A stretch of DNA of 64,000 nucleotides from contig JAMWFC010000032.1 of NCBI GenBank assembly GCA_027475525.1, forward strand, positions 1,054,001 through 1,118,000, read 5' to 3'. A program made the position numbers and the translations under genes. The stretch is from Macrolepiota albuminosa (taxonomy: Eukaryota; Basidiomycota; Agaricomycetes; Agaricales; Agaricaceae). This document shows, one piece after another, positions 45,089 to 57,059 of the stretch. Within the stretch, counting starts at the first letter, position 1. Each line of letters begins with the position of its first letter. The notes under the pieces were generated by a model. It worked only from the letters and a program-made list of their open reading frames with translations. It did not search any database and had not been told where the DNA came from.

Positions 45089-45311
45089 CAAAGTTTAGAG
45101 AGCTTAGTGTGCACACACGACACTGAATCAGACCAGACCGGTCTATTGGCAATGTAGTATACACAAAAGTAAGCTGCTTTGTAAGCAGCTGGTAAACTAA
45201 TTTATATAGTAATGTAAATTAATATTATATTATAATAAATATAATATAATAGTATCTACTGTAAAGTAAGTAAAGCTATGTGGCCAACGCCACATAGCGG
45301 ACTACGCTACA
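45076..45311 (-). repeat. Element C 5' LTR
   Basis: Same 236-bp sequence as 19005-19240 apart from two bases near its TGTAAC end. Followed by the target duplication CTTCT. Confidence 0.93.
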
Positions 45312-45525
45312 CTTCTGTAAAAATGTCTTTCCAAATTTCAACTCCACCTCTCATGCCATCAAAAAAAGCTAAGTGTGCCTGCCACTGAGTGAGTATTTCT
45401 AACTTTTTGCTTATTTAACTTAGCTGTGGTCTGATCTTTCTCCTCACAGCAAGCAAGAAGTCCTGGAGCCCTTGGCATGCCTGCAGGTTGACAAGAAGCT
45501 TGCTGCAATTTAGAAGAAGGTTTTC
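45312..45525. other. Host or old-repeat spacer right of element C
   Basis: This continues the sequence interrupted at 19004 (CTTCT shared). No gene is recognised. Confidence 0.4.
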
Positions 45526-46044
45526 TGTCAGGGGACTTCTCATTTCTTCCTTTTCTCACTTCTTATCTCTTCACTCTCCCTTCATTCATTCTCTTATTTC
45601 TTCTGTCATTCATTTACTTTATTGCTTCTACTCTTTCAACACTATCTATTGGTACTATTCTCAGCCTTTGAGATGCTCTGGTTCTTTAGCTACCATTCAG
45701 ACAAGTGTGGGCCCTTTAGCGCTGCTTCCAGACTGCTTAGATAAGCTGGAGTTTGCTTTTCTGACTTTCAAGGTCTGAAGTTTTCCTGTCTTGTTTGTAC
45801 AGTTGTTTATTTAGGCAATTTTCAAGTTTTTAAGGTTTTGTTGTACTGTACAGTTGTTTCCCATGCTTCAGAGGCCCCAGAAGCATCCAACCTGGCATAG
45901 GGAATCTTTAGACCTGTTCTTTTTGGATCTCCATCTGCCAGGTGAGTAGTTATCATGATATTGTCAGTATATATTCTAATACACTTTGAATCTCCCTCTG
46001 TCAGCTGTGTGACTGAGCCACAGTCTCCAGAGGTTGCCCTTACA
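45526..46044 (+). repeat. LTR family G, copy 1
   Basis: About 519 bp from TGTCAGGGGACTTCTC to GGTTGCCCTTACA, collinear with copies at 52284-52877 (+) and 55794-56426 (-). No matching internal domain or target duplication is seen, so probably an old solo LTR. Confidence 0.75.
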
Positions 46045-46639
46045 CCAAACACTCTAAACATCTCAGGCAGTACCTTTGTTTGTCTGCACATAAACCTTGG
46101 GTATAGCCAGGACCATTCTCTTGGTATTAACTCTGTTCCAGAGCTTGCAGAGTTTGCTGGCTTCACATTATCTCAACCATACCTTTGGCATGCAGACTTG
46201 CACTGGTGACAACTCATCTCACAACATTACATTCTATCAGCTCCAGGCAGCAGCCAAATGTGTCATAGTGGCTGGTCAGTAGTGGATGCACCACAAGTTG
46301 CACATGCCACAATCAAACACCTGTGCCAGTAGGAATCCTCTTTGTAAGTGACATCAGTATATTTATATATATGACAGCATTGCTATGCATTGGAACACTA
46401 GCAAGGCACTGCCAAACTTTAAAGTTACAATTTTTCACATATGAGAAATACCTCACATTGGGGGGCAGTGGAACCTCACATTTCTCACACCGACAAGATA
46501 ATTTCCAACACAGGCTAGATGGCACATTCTATTTATGTCTCTATCAAAATGATGACCAATAACAGGGGTTCTCTGATTGTGATCTTTTTGTAAACCTATA
46601 TGGGACCTAGAATCTCCGTAGATTTCTCACCTAGTTCAC
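46045..46639. other. Intergenic region upstream of the P450 gene
   Basis: No convincing ORF. It should contain the P450 promoter. TATATATA occurs near 46365 but too far from the start to be assigned. Confidence 0.4.
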
Positions 46640-48641
46640 ATGCTTTCAAACATCGATTTCCATTACAGCAATAGCAACCACTCACAGTTTGCAGTGCTGG
46701 CTGTAAGCTGCGTCATCCTCTGTGCATTGTTTTATCCATGGCCTGGACGCAAGGTAAGCACCTGCCACAGCGCTCAACGGCTGTTTGACATCCGAGTATA
46801 GCTGGCCCACATCCCTGCAGTCGGGTTCCAGTCGCATTTTTTGTCTTTTATCGGTGGCCTTCAATTTTTCTTCAAGGCACAGGAGCTGGTGCAGCGTGGT
46901 TTGGACCAGGTTTGTGTTTATCTAATGTATTTTAAGCAGGTTAAGTTCTTATCAATTTTCAGTATGGTGAAGGTGTCTTTAAAGTTCCCAACCTAGCTGT
47001 TTGGAAAGTCATTGTGCATGGTGAAAAGTATATTGAAGATTTGAGGAAAGCGCCGGAGGGTGTCCTCTCCTTCCATGACTCCGTCGAGTTCGTATGTCAC
47101 TTTGTGCGTTGTCACCTTGATCATTTCCGACGATATCATATGATATAGCAACTCCAAATCCAATTCACCTTGGGACCGACTGTTGGTAGCAATCCGTACC
47201 ACATACCCATTATCCGCAGTCTGCTGACGCGCAACATTCCAACGTTTTTTCCGGCGCTTTACCAAGAAGTCGTAGTTGGATTTGATGCCAAAGTTCCAGT
47301 CACAGGCTATGGTATGATGTTACTAGATTTCTGGGCACTTGCATTTTATTCTGATGTCAGGATACTAGAATGGGTAAAAGTCAAAGTGCTTCCGACAGTC
47401 ATGACCATTGTCTCTCGTGCAAGTAACTTCGTGTTCGTTGGAAGTCATCTATGTTAGTACTCCTCATGCATGGTACTTGTCAGTCATCTTGACTGGCCTT
47501 TTCCAGGTAGAAACGATGACTACCTGCACATCAGTGTTCTGTATACGCAGCGGGTAATGATAGCCGCCGCTTTTTTGCAATTGCTTCCCTCCTTCTTGCG
47601 GCCGTAAGTTCCCCTTATCATCATGTTGGTTACATGTTTGATGAGATGCTTTTGCTCCTCCAGTATAGCGAGCAGCCTTTTCAGATTCGAGAATATGATT
47701 GACCAATGTGTCAAGTATCTGCAGCCACTCATTGAAGAACGACGACGGAGCATGGCAGAGCATGGAAAGGATTATCCAGGAAAGCCTGTACGTGGTATTT
47801 TAATGCACATGCAGTGGACACTCAGGACATAACATAAGAATGATTTGCTGAGTTGGATTATGGATGACGCAACTGGCGAGGAGGCTTCAACGCGCAGTCT
47901 GACACGAAGGATACTCACTGTCAATATGGCTGCCATTCATACGTCTTCAATGGTCAATTTACCGCTAGCAAATATGAACGAGTCATTGAAGACTTATACA
48001 GGCTTTTACGCATGTTCTTTTTGACCTTGCAACACATCCGGATTGTGTCCAGGAGCTTCGAGATGAGGTTGAAGCGATGATTCACCTGGAAGGTTGGACT
48101 CACGAGGCTTTGAATCAAATGTTTAAGGTCGATAGCTTCATCAAGGAAAGTCAGAGGCTTAATGCTATGGGATCCAGTACGCCTCTCAGTTTGTGACAAT
48201 TGTGATCATTATTGAATCCTAATTACGAAAGTCTTGATGGAACGTACGGTCCGACGACCATTCACATTCCATGACGGCACGGTTCTACCTGCGGGTGCAA
48301 AGGTGTCCGCAGCAGTTTACGCCGCCCACCTCGACGATGCTCATTACGTGGACCCACGTGCCTTCCATCCCTTTCGCTTCGTTGAAATGCGAGAGAAAAG
48401 TACTCGAAAACTCGACATGGTCTCTACGCATTCCGATTTTCTGGCTTTTGGGCATGGACTTCATGCATGTCCTGGCCGATTCTTTGCTGCAAACGAGCTG
48501 AAGTTGATGTTGGCATATGTGGTTACGACATATGACGTGACGATGGAGGGTGGCAAGAGCCGTCCAGAGAATAAATGGTATATGACAACTTGCGTGCCGG
48601 ATCCGCAGGGAGAGGTGTTATTTCGGAGACGGATGATTTAG
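46640..48641 (+). CDS. Cytochrome P450 monooxygenase, 10 exons, apparently intact
   Basis: A heme-thiolate monooxygenase of the fungal AAIHTTS-type group; the substrate is not predictable. Start ATG at 46640 opens a short lumenal segment and a membrane anchor (FAVLAVSCVILCALFYPW). Exons I can join in frame: 46640-46753, 46802-46909, 46963-47091, 47149-47311, 47369-47452, 47507-47603, 47664-47787, 47839-47952, 48002-48176, 48232-48641, with GT-AG introns of about 48-60 nt. Motifs: KVPNLAVWKVIV early; I-helix NMAAIHTSSM (about 47925-47952); ExxR as ESQR (near 48148); heme loop FGHGLHACPGRFFA (48441-48490) with the ligand cysteine. The stop is TAG at 48639. It is the clearest host gene in the window, within transposon sequence. 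Confidence 0.85.
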
Positions 48642-49368
48642 CTAGATAGTGCAATTTACTATCTCAAACTTTGATACACTGGGCTCTGTCAGGCCTGTGT
48701 GTTTGTGCTCTTCATATTGACTAAACACGACAGCTGTACAAATTGGCAGATGGTAATTGCATTTTACAAAGCGGACGATTTTCGCCTCGCCCATCAACCA
48801 TTGAACTAGCTTGGTCTCAAAATAGGAGACCAAAAACTACAATTCCCTCAACAAATCTGTCAACCAACCAGTAACAGATATTTCAGCTCACGCGTATTGC
48901 TCAGAAGGCGTCAAAATCAGAAGATGAAGAATGTGGTAGCAAGGAATGGCGAAGACTTCTCAAGATCCGTCCAATCAGAACATGAAGAACTTGATGGAGA
49001 AAAATGGGATGGGAAAGACTTCCCAATAGTGGTCTAGCATCATCCCTGCAAACAGACTTCTGACCGAAGGCACTGCAATTATCAACGGAGCAAATCAGGA
49101 GGACAGCCATCTGCTGATGTGTGAGATCAGTTTGCTGCCTCAATACCTAGTTTGTACCGGTCAATGGAGTAACAGCTGGTTTGAACAGGCTAGTGGTAGT
49201 TTATATAGGATGCCGACTCGGAAGCGATGAAAATTTTAGTTCCGGGGCCTGAGGACTGCCGCAGACTAAGAATACTCAATCAAAATAAAGAAAAAAAAAT
49301 GACAATCCAGAGCCTATAAAACGTTTGATCCATCTAAAAACCTGTATATCCATCTGCACTCAACACTC
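48642..49368. other. Intergenic region downstream of the P450 gene
   Basis: It holds a minus-strand open stretch (49143-48901, beginning MRQQTDLTHQQ) of 80 codons with serine-rich end and no recognised domain. Too weak to call a gene. Confidence 0.3.
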
Positions 49369-51340
49369 ATGTTGAACATAGCGGGCCTTGCAGGGCCAAT
49401 TCTCATCGGCATGTACAATCCCTTGATCGATCAGGCTAACCTTGCTCATTTCCTATGCTATCCAGCTGCAATAATCAGCTTTCAGTATGAGCATTCCTTA
49501 TAATCTCTCTCCACCTAACCTCCATACAGGCTGTTTGGAATTACATTTGCCCAGACTGCATATTATTTCCGTACATATCCTAATGATCATAGGTTCTTGA
49601 AGGCCTTAGTGAGTTCCTTCCCTTTGAGTCCTTTTTTGATTTTATCCAGTGATCATAGGTTTCAGTGATTTTGTGAGTCACATAGTACCATCTCATCTAT
49701 TTATAGAATTTCATATTTCAAATTGTATAAGCATCATTGATGCTGTAAACGTGGCTTGTCTTGTGCAAGTAGGGTTCTTTAATTTCATTGCAGGGAAGAT
49801 TCCTGAGAATCAACCAACACTTCTTCATGCCACATGGTTAGATACAATCCAGCTACTTTCCATCATATTATTGACCCTTGCTTGTTTAGGGGAGCTGCAG
49901 TATGTGACAGAATTTTCTGGATCAGGATTTATTGGAAATACTGATATTGTTTAGCTTTTATCAACAACAACTGTATGTTATTACTCTTTATTATAGGTCT
50001 TATAAATCATTAATGAATCTATAGATTACAATTGCATCAATTGTTCAAAGGTGTGCTTATAAATCTATTGGATGTTACCTGATCTGAACTTCACATATAA
50101 TAATCCCACTAGCTTCTATGCATGGAGGGTAAATTGCCGTAAGTAAAATATACCACATTTAAAATGAGGTATTTTACTCATAAATATCTAGTTGGTGTTA
50201 GATATAAATATCAGAAGCCTCTTGTTGCACTTATAGTATGCATCATTCTATTATGATCATATTCTAATATCTCAAATGCTCTCTACCTTCTGGTAGTTGA
50301 TCACATGTTTTGGACAACTGTGTAAGCTGATTTTGTTTTGCCAAACATGCTGCTAAATAACAAGAAGGTGCTGGTTTGAGTAAGTGATTTCTGTTCATTT
50401 GAGCTCATGAACTTTTTTATATAAAATAAATCAAGTTGACAATGCATTGCTGTTTGTGTCAATTTATTTAATATTAGTGAGAAATACTTAATATGCAACA
50501 GATATGGTTTTCCTTCATTGGAAAGGACAACAACACAATTATCACATGTAAGCACTTTTAATACTTTAACTTTTTAAAAACAAGAAATGTTCTGACTTAT
50601 CTTGGTGGAAGACTGCATACATAATATCTATGATTATGGCTATCATATGTGATTTGACTATAAGTGCATCTCTTTTCTATCTGCTCAAAAGAATGCACAC
50701 AGAGTTCAAAACGTAAGCTTTTCTCTGACTTTTTTTACTCATTTATCTAGGAGTTTCTCTTAGGTCCAAAAATGCAATAAACCATCTGATAGTTTTAAGG
50801 TAAGCAAATCCATGATAAGCTGCTTATCAATAAATGAAATGAAATTGCAGTGTTGGCAATGGGCTGCTAACAAGCATTATTACAGCTTGTAATATTATAA
50901 CAGTGAGAAATTCTAGTTATTTGCACTGCTACCAGTTATCTAAAGTCATTTGTATCTTTAAGTATTATATCTCACCAACACGTCTTCTTTATAGTTGTCA
51001 GTGCTCAGATAAAATATTTGACTATGATGCTGATAGCAATCAGTATTTTCTACAATCAATACAAAATGTGTGTTTCTTTTTAGTCATCATCTTTGTCTTT
51101 TTCTCATTTCTACTACCAGTCTATGTCAATTCAATGCTGGTAAGTATACTTAGTATTCTGCTGAATTGCAACTGATAATGTTTCTAAATTGTTTGGTTGT
51201 AGGTGACGTATGTAAATTTGTGTTTTTTAATAGCACATTTCAAATTGATTTGTTTATATATCTGCAGGCTTAACTCCAGAGCCAAAGTTCGAAAAATATT
51301 TTCAGAAATTCAAAGCCAGAATTAGTTCTTCTTGAAGAAA
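49369..51340 (+). pseudogene. DUF6534-like fungal membrane protein gene, probably decayed
   Basis: Exon 1 at 49369-49412 (MLNIAGLAGPILIG) joins through a GT-AG intron to 49530-49608 (LFGITFAQTAYYFRTYPNDH), the pattern G-P-L-L-I-G ... L-F-G-x-x-x-x-Q-x-x-x-Y-F-x-x-x-P-N-D of fungal DUF6534 proteins. A hydrophobic segment follows (about 49650-49955, CLVQVGFF). Far downstream, VYVNSML (about 51123) and LNSRAKVRK (about 51270) match the family's C-terminal Y-x-N-S-L-L-A-x-L-N-S-R. The joins after exon 2 do not keep frame, and the middle (49960-50900) is AT-rich with stops, so it is probably a pseudogene. Role unknown; members are multi-pass membrane proteins. Confidence 0.45.
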
Positions 51341-51684
51341 TATCTGAAACAGATTTGTAAGTGTGATTTATTCTTGATTATTCACTTACTGCTATTTTCT
51401 CCAATTTTAGAGCCTTCAACAAACAAGGCCCATGTCAAGTAAAAGGCTGACTATGTTTTATATACTAGTCAATCATTTGTATTTTCAGTTACTAAATCAG
51501 TTCTGTTATAATGAGGAATTGAACATTTTTAAATAGTTAATAATATAAACAGTATGTAACTACAACTAAGGAGGAGAATATTGAAAACTTAAAATAAGAA
51601 CTATCTAACATAGCTCTTGTGCTTTGAAGAAGTGAAGCTAACTGTGCTCAAGCCCAAGATTTAGTGAGATACTAAAAATCTATA
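51341..51684. other. AT-rich spacer
   Basis: No ORF or repeat recognised. Confidence 0.35.
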
Positions 51685-52283
51685 TGATAGCACCAATACC
51701 TGCACCTCACATTGACCCACTAGTACCATCAGAAGCACCACACTCTAGCACTTCCAGCGCTATTTTTCTCATATTTTTACACTAATAACTCACAGCTACA
51801 GACTCCAATTACTCTCAGACCACTTTTTATGGCACCACTTGTTCTTTGCACCACTATTGACACCTTGCTGCACTTTGCCACTTGCACTCCAAGGCTATAT
51901 GTTTACACAGACACTTGGCATCAGTCAATCTGGAATAATGCTCTTAGCCAGTGGCAGTGCTCACAGGATAGAATGATGAAGTATTTTTGTGACAGCATCA
52001 TTATAGACCTTTTTACTATACAATTCAATTTACCACATTTACTTACATTTTTATCAGTTCACTACCCTCTAGTGGCACTTAACTTCTTAGCATTGGCTAA
52101 CTTTCTTTACTATAAATACTTACTTTTTGTTAGTAGTACAGCAATCAATTTGGCAGTAGGGATTGTATCCCAACATTTTGGTCACCATACGCAACAGACT
52201 ACCTCTTGTTGACTGTGTCAAGCAAGAGGACTCTACTCTAATTTTCTATCTCTCTCTCTCTAGCGCCTTGCAACTACAGCTTG
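51685..52283 (+). repeat. LTR family F, truncated relic
   Basis: Collinear with the reverse complement of the F copy in element C (from GATAGCACCAATACC to AACTACAGCTTG). It is cut off on the right by the G LTR at 52284. Many CpG sites of the other copy are TpG or CpA here. Confidence 0.75.
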
Positions 52284-52877
52284 TGTCAGGGGACTCCTCA
52301 TTTCTTCCTTTTCTCACTGCTTATCTCTTCACTCCCTTCATTCATTCTCTTAATTCTTCTGACATTATTTCATTTTACTGTTTCTATTCTTTCAACACTA
52401 TCTGTTAGTACTACTCTCAGCCCTTGAGAATTCTTCTGACATTATTTCATTTTACTGTTTCTATTCTTTCAACACTATCTGTTAGTACTACTCTCAGCCC
52501 TTGAGGTGCTCTGGTTCTTTAGCTACCATTCAGACAAGTGTGGGCCCTTCAGCACCGCTTCCAGACTGCTTATATAAGCCAGAGTTTGCCTTTCTGACTT
52601 CTAAAGTCCGGAGTTTTCCTGCCTTGTTTGCACAGTTGTTTGGTTAGTCAATTTTTGAGTTTTTAAGGTTTTGTTGTACTGTACAGTTGTTTCCCATGCT
52701 TCAGAAGCCCCAGAAGTGTCCAACATGGCATAGGGAATCCCTAGACTTGTTATCTTTGGATCTTCCTCTGTCAGGTGAGTAGTTATTATGATATTGTCAG
52801 TACATACTCTAATACACTTTGGATCTCCCTCTGCCAGCTGTGTGACTGAGCCACAGCCTCTAGAGGTCACTTTTACA
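52284..52877 (+). repeat. LTR family G, copy 2
   Basis: TGTCAGGGGACTCCTC...GGTCACTTTTACA. Its length is inflated by a 77-bp duplication at 52352-52505. It abuts the start of relic D's antisense gene. Confidence 0.75.
52352..52505. repeat. 77-bp tandem duplication in G LTR copy 2
   Basis: Copies 52352-52428 and 52429-52505 are identical. Confidence 0.95.
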
Positions 52878-52900
52878 TTTTCCATAATTCTCAGGAAATT

Positions 52901-54652
52901 ATGCAGGCACTGGAGGAGCGGAAGCAGACAAAGAAGCTAGTTGGGGAGATGGAGGAGGTGGCCAAGAGGAAGACACCCATCACCAAGAGGCAAGCCTCTG
53001 TGGCTGGTAGCAATATGAAGACTTCCCTGGCCGGCAGTGCTCAGAGCCCTGCACTGCCAGCTAGCAGAGTGGGCTCTCCTATGAAGCCAGGTAAGGCTTT
53101 AAAACGCAAGGTGAGTTGCCATTTTTTTTTATCTTTACTGTTAGTCACTAATGCCATAGGGCAGTCTCGCAAGGCTGCCGCCCCTTAATATGCAGTAAGC
53201 AACTTCTTTGTTACTTTGGGTGATTGCTAACCATCGGTTTCCAGCTGCTGTCTCAGACCTTATTCAGTGATGCTGAATTGAAGGGGCTGCTGGTGCTGTG
53301 TTGGGAAGAAGTAATCCTTGATAAAGGTCAAGAGGAAGGAGTGGTCATGCTGGAGATGAAGGGAAAGAAGATGGTTGCCTTGGAAGATTGCCAAGAGTTC
53401 AAAGATGCCTGTGGTGCAGTAAGGAAATTTTTCTTCTTTGTTTTCCTTCTTTGCTGCTGACCGCTCTGCTAGTGTGACAAGTGCTGGGCAGACAATGACC
53501 TGGAGGGGTGCTGGTTTCCAACCAGGTCCCAGCCCTGTTACCACTATGGAGCACTAAAGCATGCTTGTATGGTTGATAGTGCTAAAAGCCATGAGTGTGG
53601 TGGCGTGCCAGATGCCATTGTGGAACGCACCTTTACATAGGCAGTTCTGGTCAAGAGAGCATGAGAGTTTGTGGAGTGGAAGAGGAGCAGGGTTGCCTCT
53701 GGTGAGGTGGCCACTATCAGCAAAACCTCCTTGGCATTGCCAACATGTCAAGGAGATGGATTGGAAATCGTTGGCAAACATGGTGCTGGTGAGCGTTTAG
53801 AAAAATGCAAGGCCTCCTCTTCCAGCAAGGGGAAGGCCAAAGCCAAGCACATACACATTGAGTTGCCATCCCCCTCTCAAACTGCTAAGGACAGGGAGAT
53901 GAAAGAATTGGAACAGGCTCTTGCCGCAAGCTGCCTGCCCCCTCCTAGCAATGAGGCTGGGCTTAGTCAATTGCTGTCCTCTATTGACTTATCTAAGAGC
54001 ACATCTGCTGGCCCATCTAACATTGGTGCCCAAGATGAGTTGGCAGCAGGTGATATCAAGATAGAGGAGCTCAGGGGTGCCAAGGAATTGGAAGAGACAG
54101 GCAAGGGGTCACCAGGGAAGGAGGAGGCAGAAGCTGGCAATGAGAATGCTGAAGGCAACATGAAGGAGACTTTGCAGAACACTTCTGGTGACATGTATGA
54201 GTTACCAACCTTTGGTTCCCCAGCTCACTGGGTTAGTGAGGAGGGAGATGACCTAGCGACACAGCAGTGGACAACCTCAAGCATTCCTTTGTCATGGACC
54301 CCCCAACCTCAGCCAAGAGTCACTGGTGACTCCCACAAGTGATTGGGGGAGGACTTGGCCTATCCGGTGGTGGTGCTCCACCCTCCTCAAGTTTTGGAGC
54401 ATTTTGGAGCAGATGGTGGCTTGAGCGGCAAGGATGCAGGTGGTACTGAGTTGTGAATGGGAGCAGGTACAAGCAGTGATCCTGGCATTGTGGCTCCGCT
54501 ATTCCAATCTTATGTGCAGTATCAGCACCCTCCAAGAGTACCAAGCTGACTGTCAAGATGCCCTGGAGTGGCAGGCCACCAATCAAATCCTTGCTGAGGA
54601 TCTCCTGCCCTTTAGCAACAATTTCATATCCCTTGCTGATAATAAAAAGTGA
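52901..54652 (+). pseudogene. Relic D: homologue of the element B antisense spliced gene
   Basis: Lies opposite to the D pol relic, as in element B. It begins near ATG 52901 (MQALEERKQTKKL, basic). One exon, 53245-53418 (SQTLFSDAELKGLL), is 174 nt, the same length as its B counterpart, and the following intron (53419-53472, GTAAGG...CTAG) is 54 nt, also the same. The next exon opens CDKCWADNDLEGCWFP and PCYHYGALKHAC, with the fifth cysteine changed to Tyr. A long acidic K/E/S-rich linker follows (53671-54342), then RVTGDSHK-LGED and ALEWQATNQ near the end. Single stops (for example TGA at 54340 where B has Trp) mark it as decayed. Function unknown. Confidence 0.65.
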
Positions 54653-55095
54653 CAGACCTTAGAGTAGATAGGCTGTCTATATAGATACTTTGTTATTGCT
54701 GCTTGTCCATTGCCATATAAACCTGTTTGCTGTTTTAATGAGTGAATTTAGAAAGATTAGTGACTTTGAATATGAAGAGTAAGAACTGAGTAAACATTTA
54801 AAAGGGAAAGAAATAGACACAGTAAGAATTTAAGTAAGATATGGTAAGGGCAGTAGTAAATGAGAGACTTGGCCAGATTTTTAAAGAAAAGAGAAATGCT
54901 CAGTAGATCATCATAGCAAAAAACTCTTGGCAAGAGTTGTGCAAGGTGCTAAGCATTGGCAACACACTAGTGCTGCATCTTGATTATGTAAGAAAAGAAT
55001 GTCTGTGAAGTATAGTACTGTAAGTAGTCTGGCAAGAAAAGTGAAGTGAAAGTAAGTAAATGAAAGGATTGGCTTATCAAGTTTTTATAATGTTT
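54653..55095. other. Spacer between antisense gene and pol in relic D
   Basis: AT-rich, no ORF. Much shorter than the 2.2 kb at the same place in element B. Confidence 0.4.
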
Positions 55096-55804
55096 TTAGT
55101 TATTTTCTTCTTCTTCTGGTATGGTCAGCAAGTTGTCATTGTCTAAAAGCTCTGTTTCCTCAAGCTCCTGAAGCTTGGTGGTATTGATATCTAGTGCTTC
55201 AAGTGGCAAGTCAAGGTGTTCCCTGGCAAGGTATGGCAGTAAGCAGAAAGCAGCAACAGGTCTATGGAGCACTGATCTGTCTAATTCACAAAAGACATAA
55301 GCACCTCCACAATTGCAAGAGATAACTACCAATGGCCCTAGATATTGTGGGTGCATCTTCTTGTTATAGGAGGTCTCAATCTTGGAGTTGCGCATAAGCA
55401 CTAGCGCACCCCTTGAAAAGTCATAGTCCTTGATGGTAGTGCTATGATCAGTCTCAAACCTAAGTGCAGCTAGACAACAGGCAGCAAAGGACAGTCTTGT
55501 AAAATCGCTCTAAGTCCTTGTGTCATTGCTGGAGATCAATAGCATGCCTGGCAATAAGGCTGGTAGTTGCCAAGATACTGTTGGATGCCAGTTGGAAATA
55601 AGCCACTTTGATTATGTTGGCAGGGAGCGGTGGATGGGTGCCAGTAGCAGCGTAATTGAGAGAACAACCCATGCGCTTATGAATAGTGACCCTTTCTGAC
55701 CAAAAGACTGAATAACTTACCTTGCTCCAATATAACTTGTTGCCATTGACTGCCTTGAATAGCACTTGCTGTACATCAAAGTGAGGTCGTTCCTGTAAGG
55801 GCAA
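55096..55804 (-). pseudogene. Relic D integrase C-terminal part
   Basis: Minus strand. ERPHFDVQQVLFKAVNGN, VFWSERVTIHKRMGC and YAATGTHPPLPA match element B integrase closely, followed by IETSYNKKMHPQYLGPLVV, VFCELDRSVLHRPVAA and LQELEETEL. A break lies near 55500. Upstream pol is lost: G LTR copy 3 begins at 55794. It fixes the orientation of relic D and its kinship with element B. Confidence 0.8.
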
Positions 55805-55945
55805 CCTCTAGAGGCTGTGGCTTAGTCACACAGCTGGCAGAGGGAGATCCAAAGTGTATTAGAGTATGCCTGTAAGGGCAACCTCTAGAGGCTGTGGCTT
55901 AGTCACACAGCTGGCAGAGGGAGATCCAAAGTGTATTAGAGTATG
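55792..55945. repeat. 77-bp tandem duplication at the G LTR/integrase junction
   Basis: Copies 55792-55868 and 55869-55945 are identical. Confidence 0.95.
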
Positions 55946-56426
55946 CACTGACAATATCATAATAACTACTCACCTGGCAGAGGGAGATCCAAAGAGAACA
56001 AGTCTAGGGATTCCCTATGCCAGGTTGGATGCTTCTGGGGCTTCTGAAGCATGGGAAACAACTGTACAGTACAACAAAACCTTAAAAACTCAAAAATTGA
56101 CTAACCAAACAACTGTGCAAACAAGAGAGGAAAACTCCAGACTTTAGAAGTCAGAAAGGCAAACTCTGGCTTATCTAAGTGGTCTGGAAGCAGTGCTGGG
56201 GGCCCACACTTGTCTGAATGATAGCTAAAGAACCAGAGCACCTCAAAGGCTGAAAATAGTACCAACAGATAGTGTTGAGAGAATAGAAACAGCAAAATGA
56301 GAGAATAATAGAAGAAATAAAGAAATGAAAATGAATGAGAGAATGATAGAAGAAATAAGGAAATGAATGAAAGGAGAGTGAAGGAATAAGAAGTGAAAGA
56401 AGGAAGAAATGAGGAGTCCCCTGACA
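55794..56426 (-). repeat. LTR family G, copy 3
   Basis: On the plus strand it runs TGTAAGGGCAACCTCTAG...GGAGTCCCCTGACA, the reverse complement of the other G copies. It truncates the D integrase. Confidence 0.75.
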
Positions 56427-57059
56427 ACACTACTGTTAAAAAACAGTGTGTGTAAATGCATTCCCTCCCAGACCACAATGGGCTTAGCTTAAATAAGCTA
56501 CGAGGAGGGTTTCAATTCCCACCATCCCACTAAACAGGCTCTGGAGACACAACTATGGCATGGGTCACAGAGCTACTTGTAATAGAGTAACATTCCTCCA
56601 AAAAAAAATGTATATTGGGTGATCAAACACAATCTCAGTAGACTCCAAGGATTCTGGAGCATGCTGATTGTGCAAGCCACTGATATTGCACTTGGCCTTT
56701 GGCTTTCGACCATGACAAGATTCAGGCATGATACTGTTAAGAATCAGAAAGGATCTGAGCTAATCAGTGAGCATCAATGGCCAGATCATTCCTTTAATTT
56801 TAGCTCAACCTCTTGTTGATTCTTTCCCATAATCCAGGATCACGGTCTACTCAACAAAAAGAGTCGATTGCGCATTTTTTCACAATTTTTAAGATTTTTT
56901 TCAGGTACGGCCAAAATTTTGAGGGTCATATCATCCCCCCACCCTGTTCCAGACAAATCATCTTGTGGAATACAGTTCCCCAAGGTCTTATTACAATGTT
57001 AATATGCTCAGAATTCATCTAATATATTGTACAGATCATAAAAAATTCGGTCCTACATA
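56427..57059. other. Unassigned sequence
   Basis: Short ORFs only; no family recognised. Confidence 0.35.

Larger units (their letters stand above)
19005..45311 (-). mobile_element. Element C: Ty3/gypsy with ORF3, relative of A, carrying nested insertions
   Basis: Its 236-bp LTRs (19005-19240 and 45076-45311) differ at only two positions by eye and are flanked by the perfect 5-bp target duplication CTTCT (19000-19004 and 45312-45316). On the minus strand the order is gag, pol, ORF3, as in element A. An F-type LTR sits in pol (about 26364-27339) and full-length element B sits in gag (28973-42480). The polypurine tract is TTGGGGGGTG (minus) at 19241-19250. Several frame breaks come from 77-bp tandem duplications that look like assembly artefacts, but real stops also exist. 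Confidence 0.93.

Noticed and set aside
19005..45311. Treating all frame breaks in C as evidence of transposon decay
   Set aside because: Several coincide exactly with 77-bp tandem duplications, and removing these restores phase. Only the separate stops count as decay.
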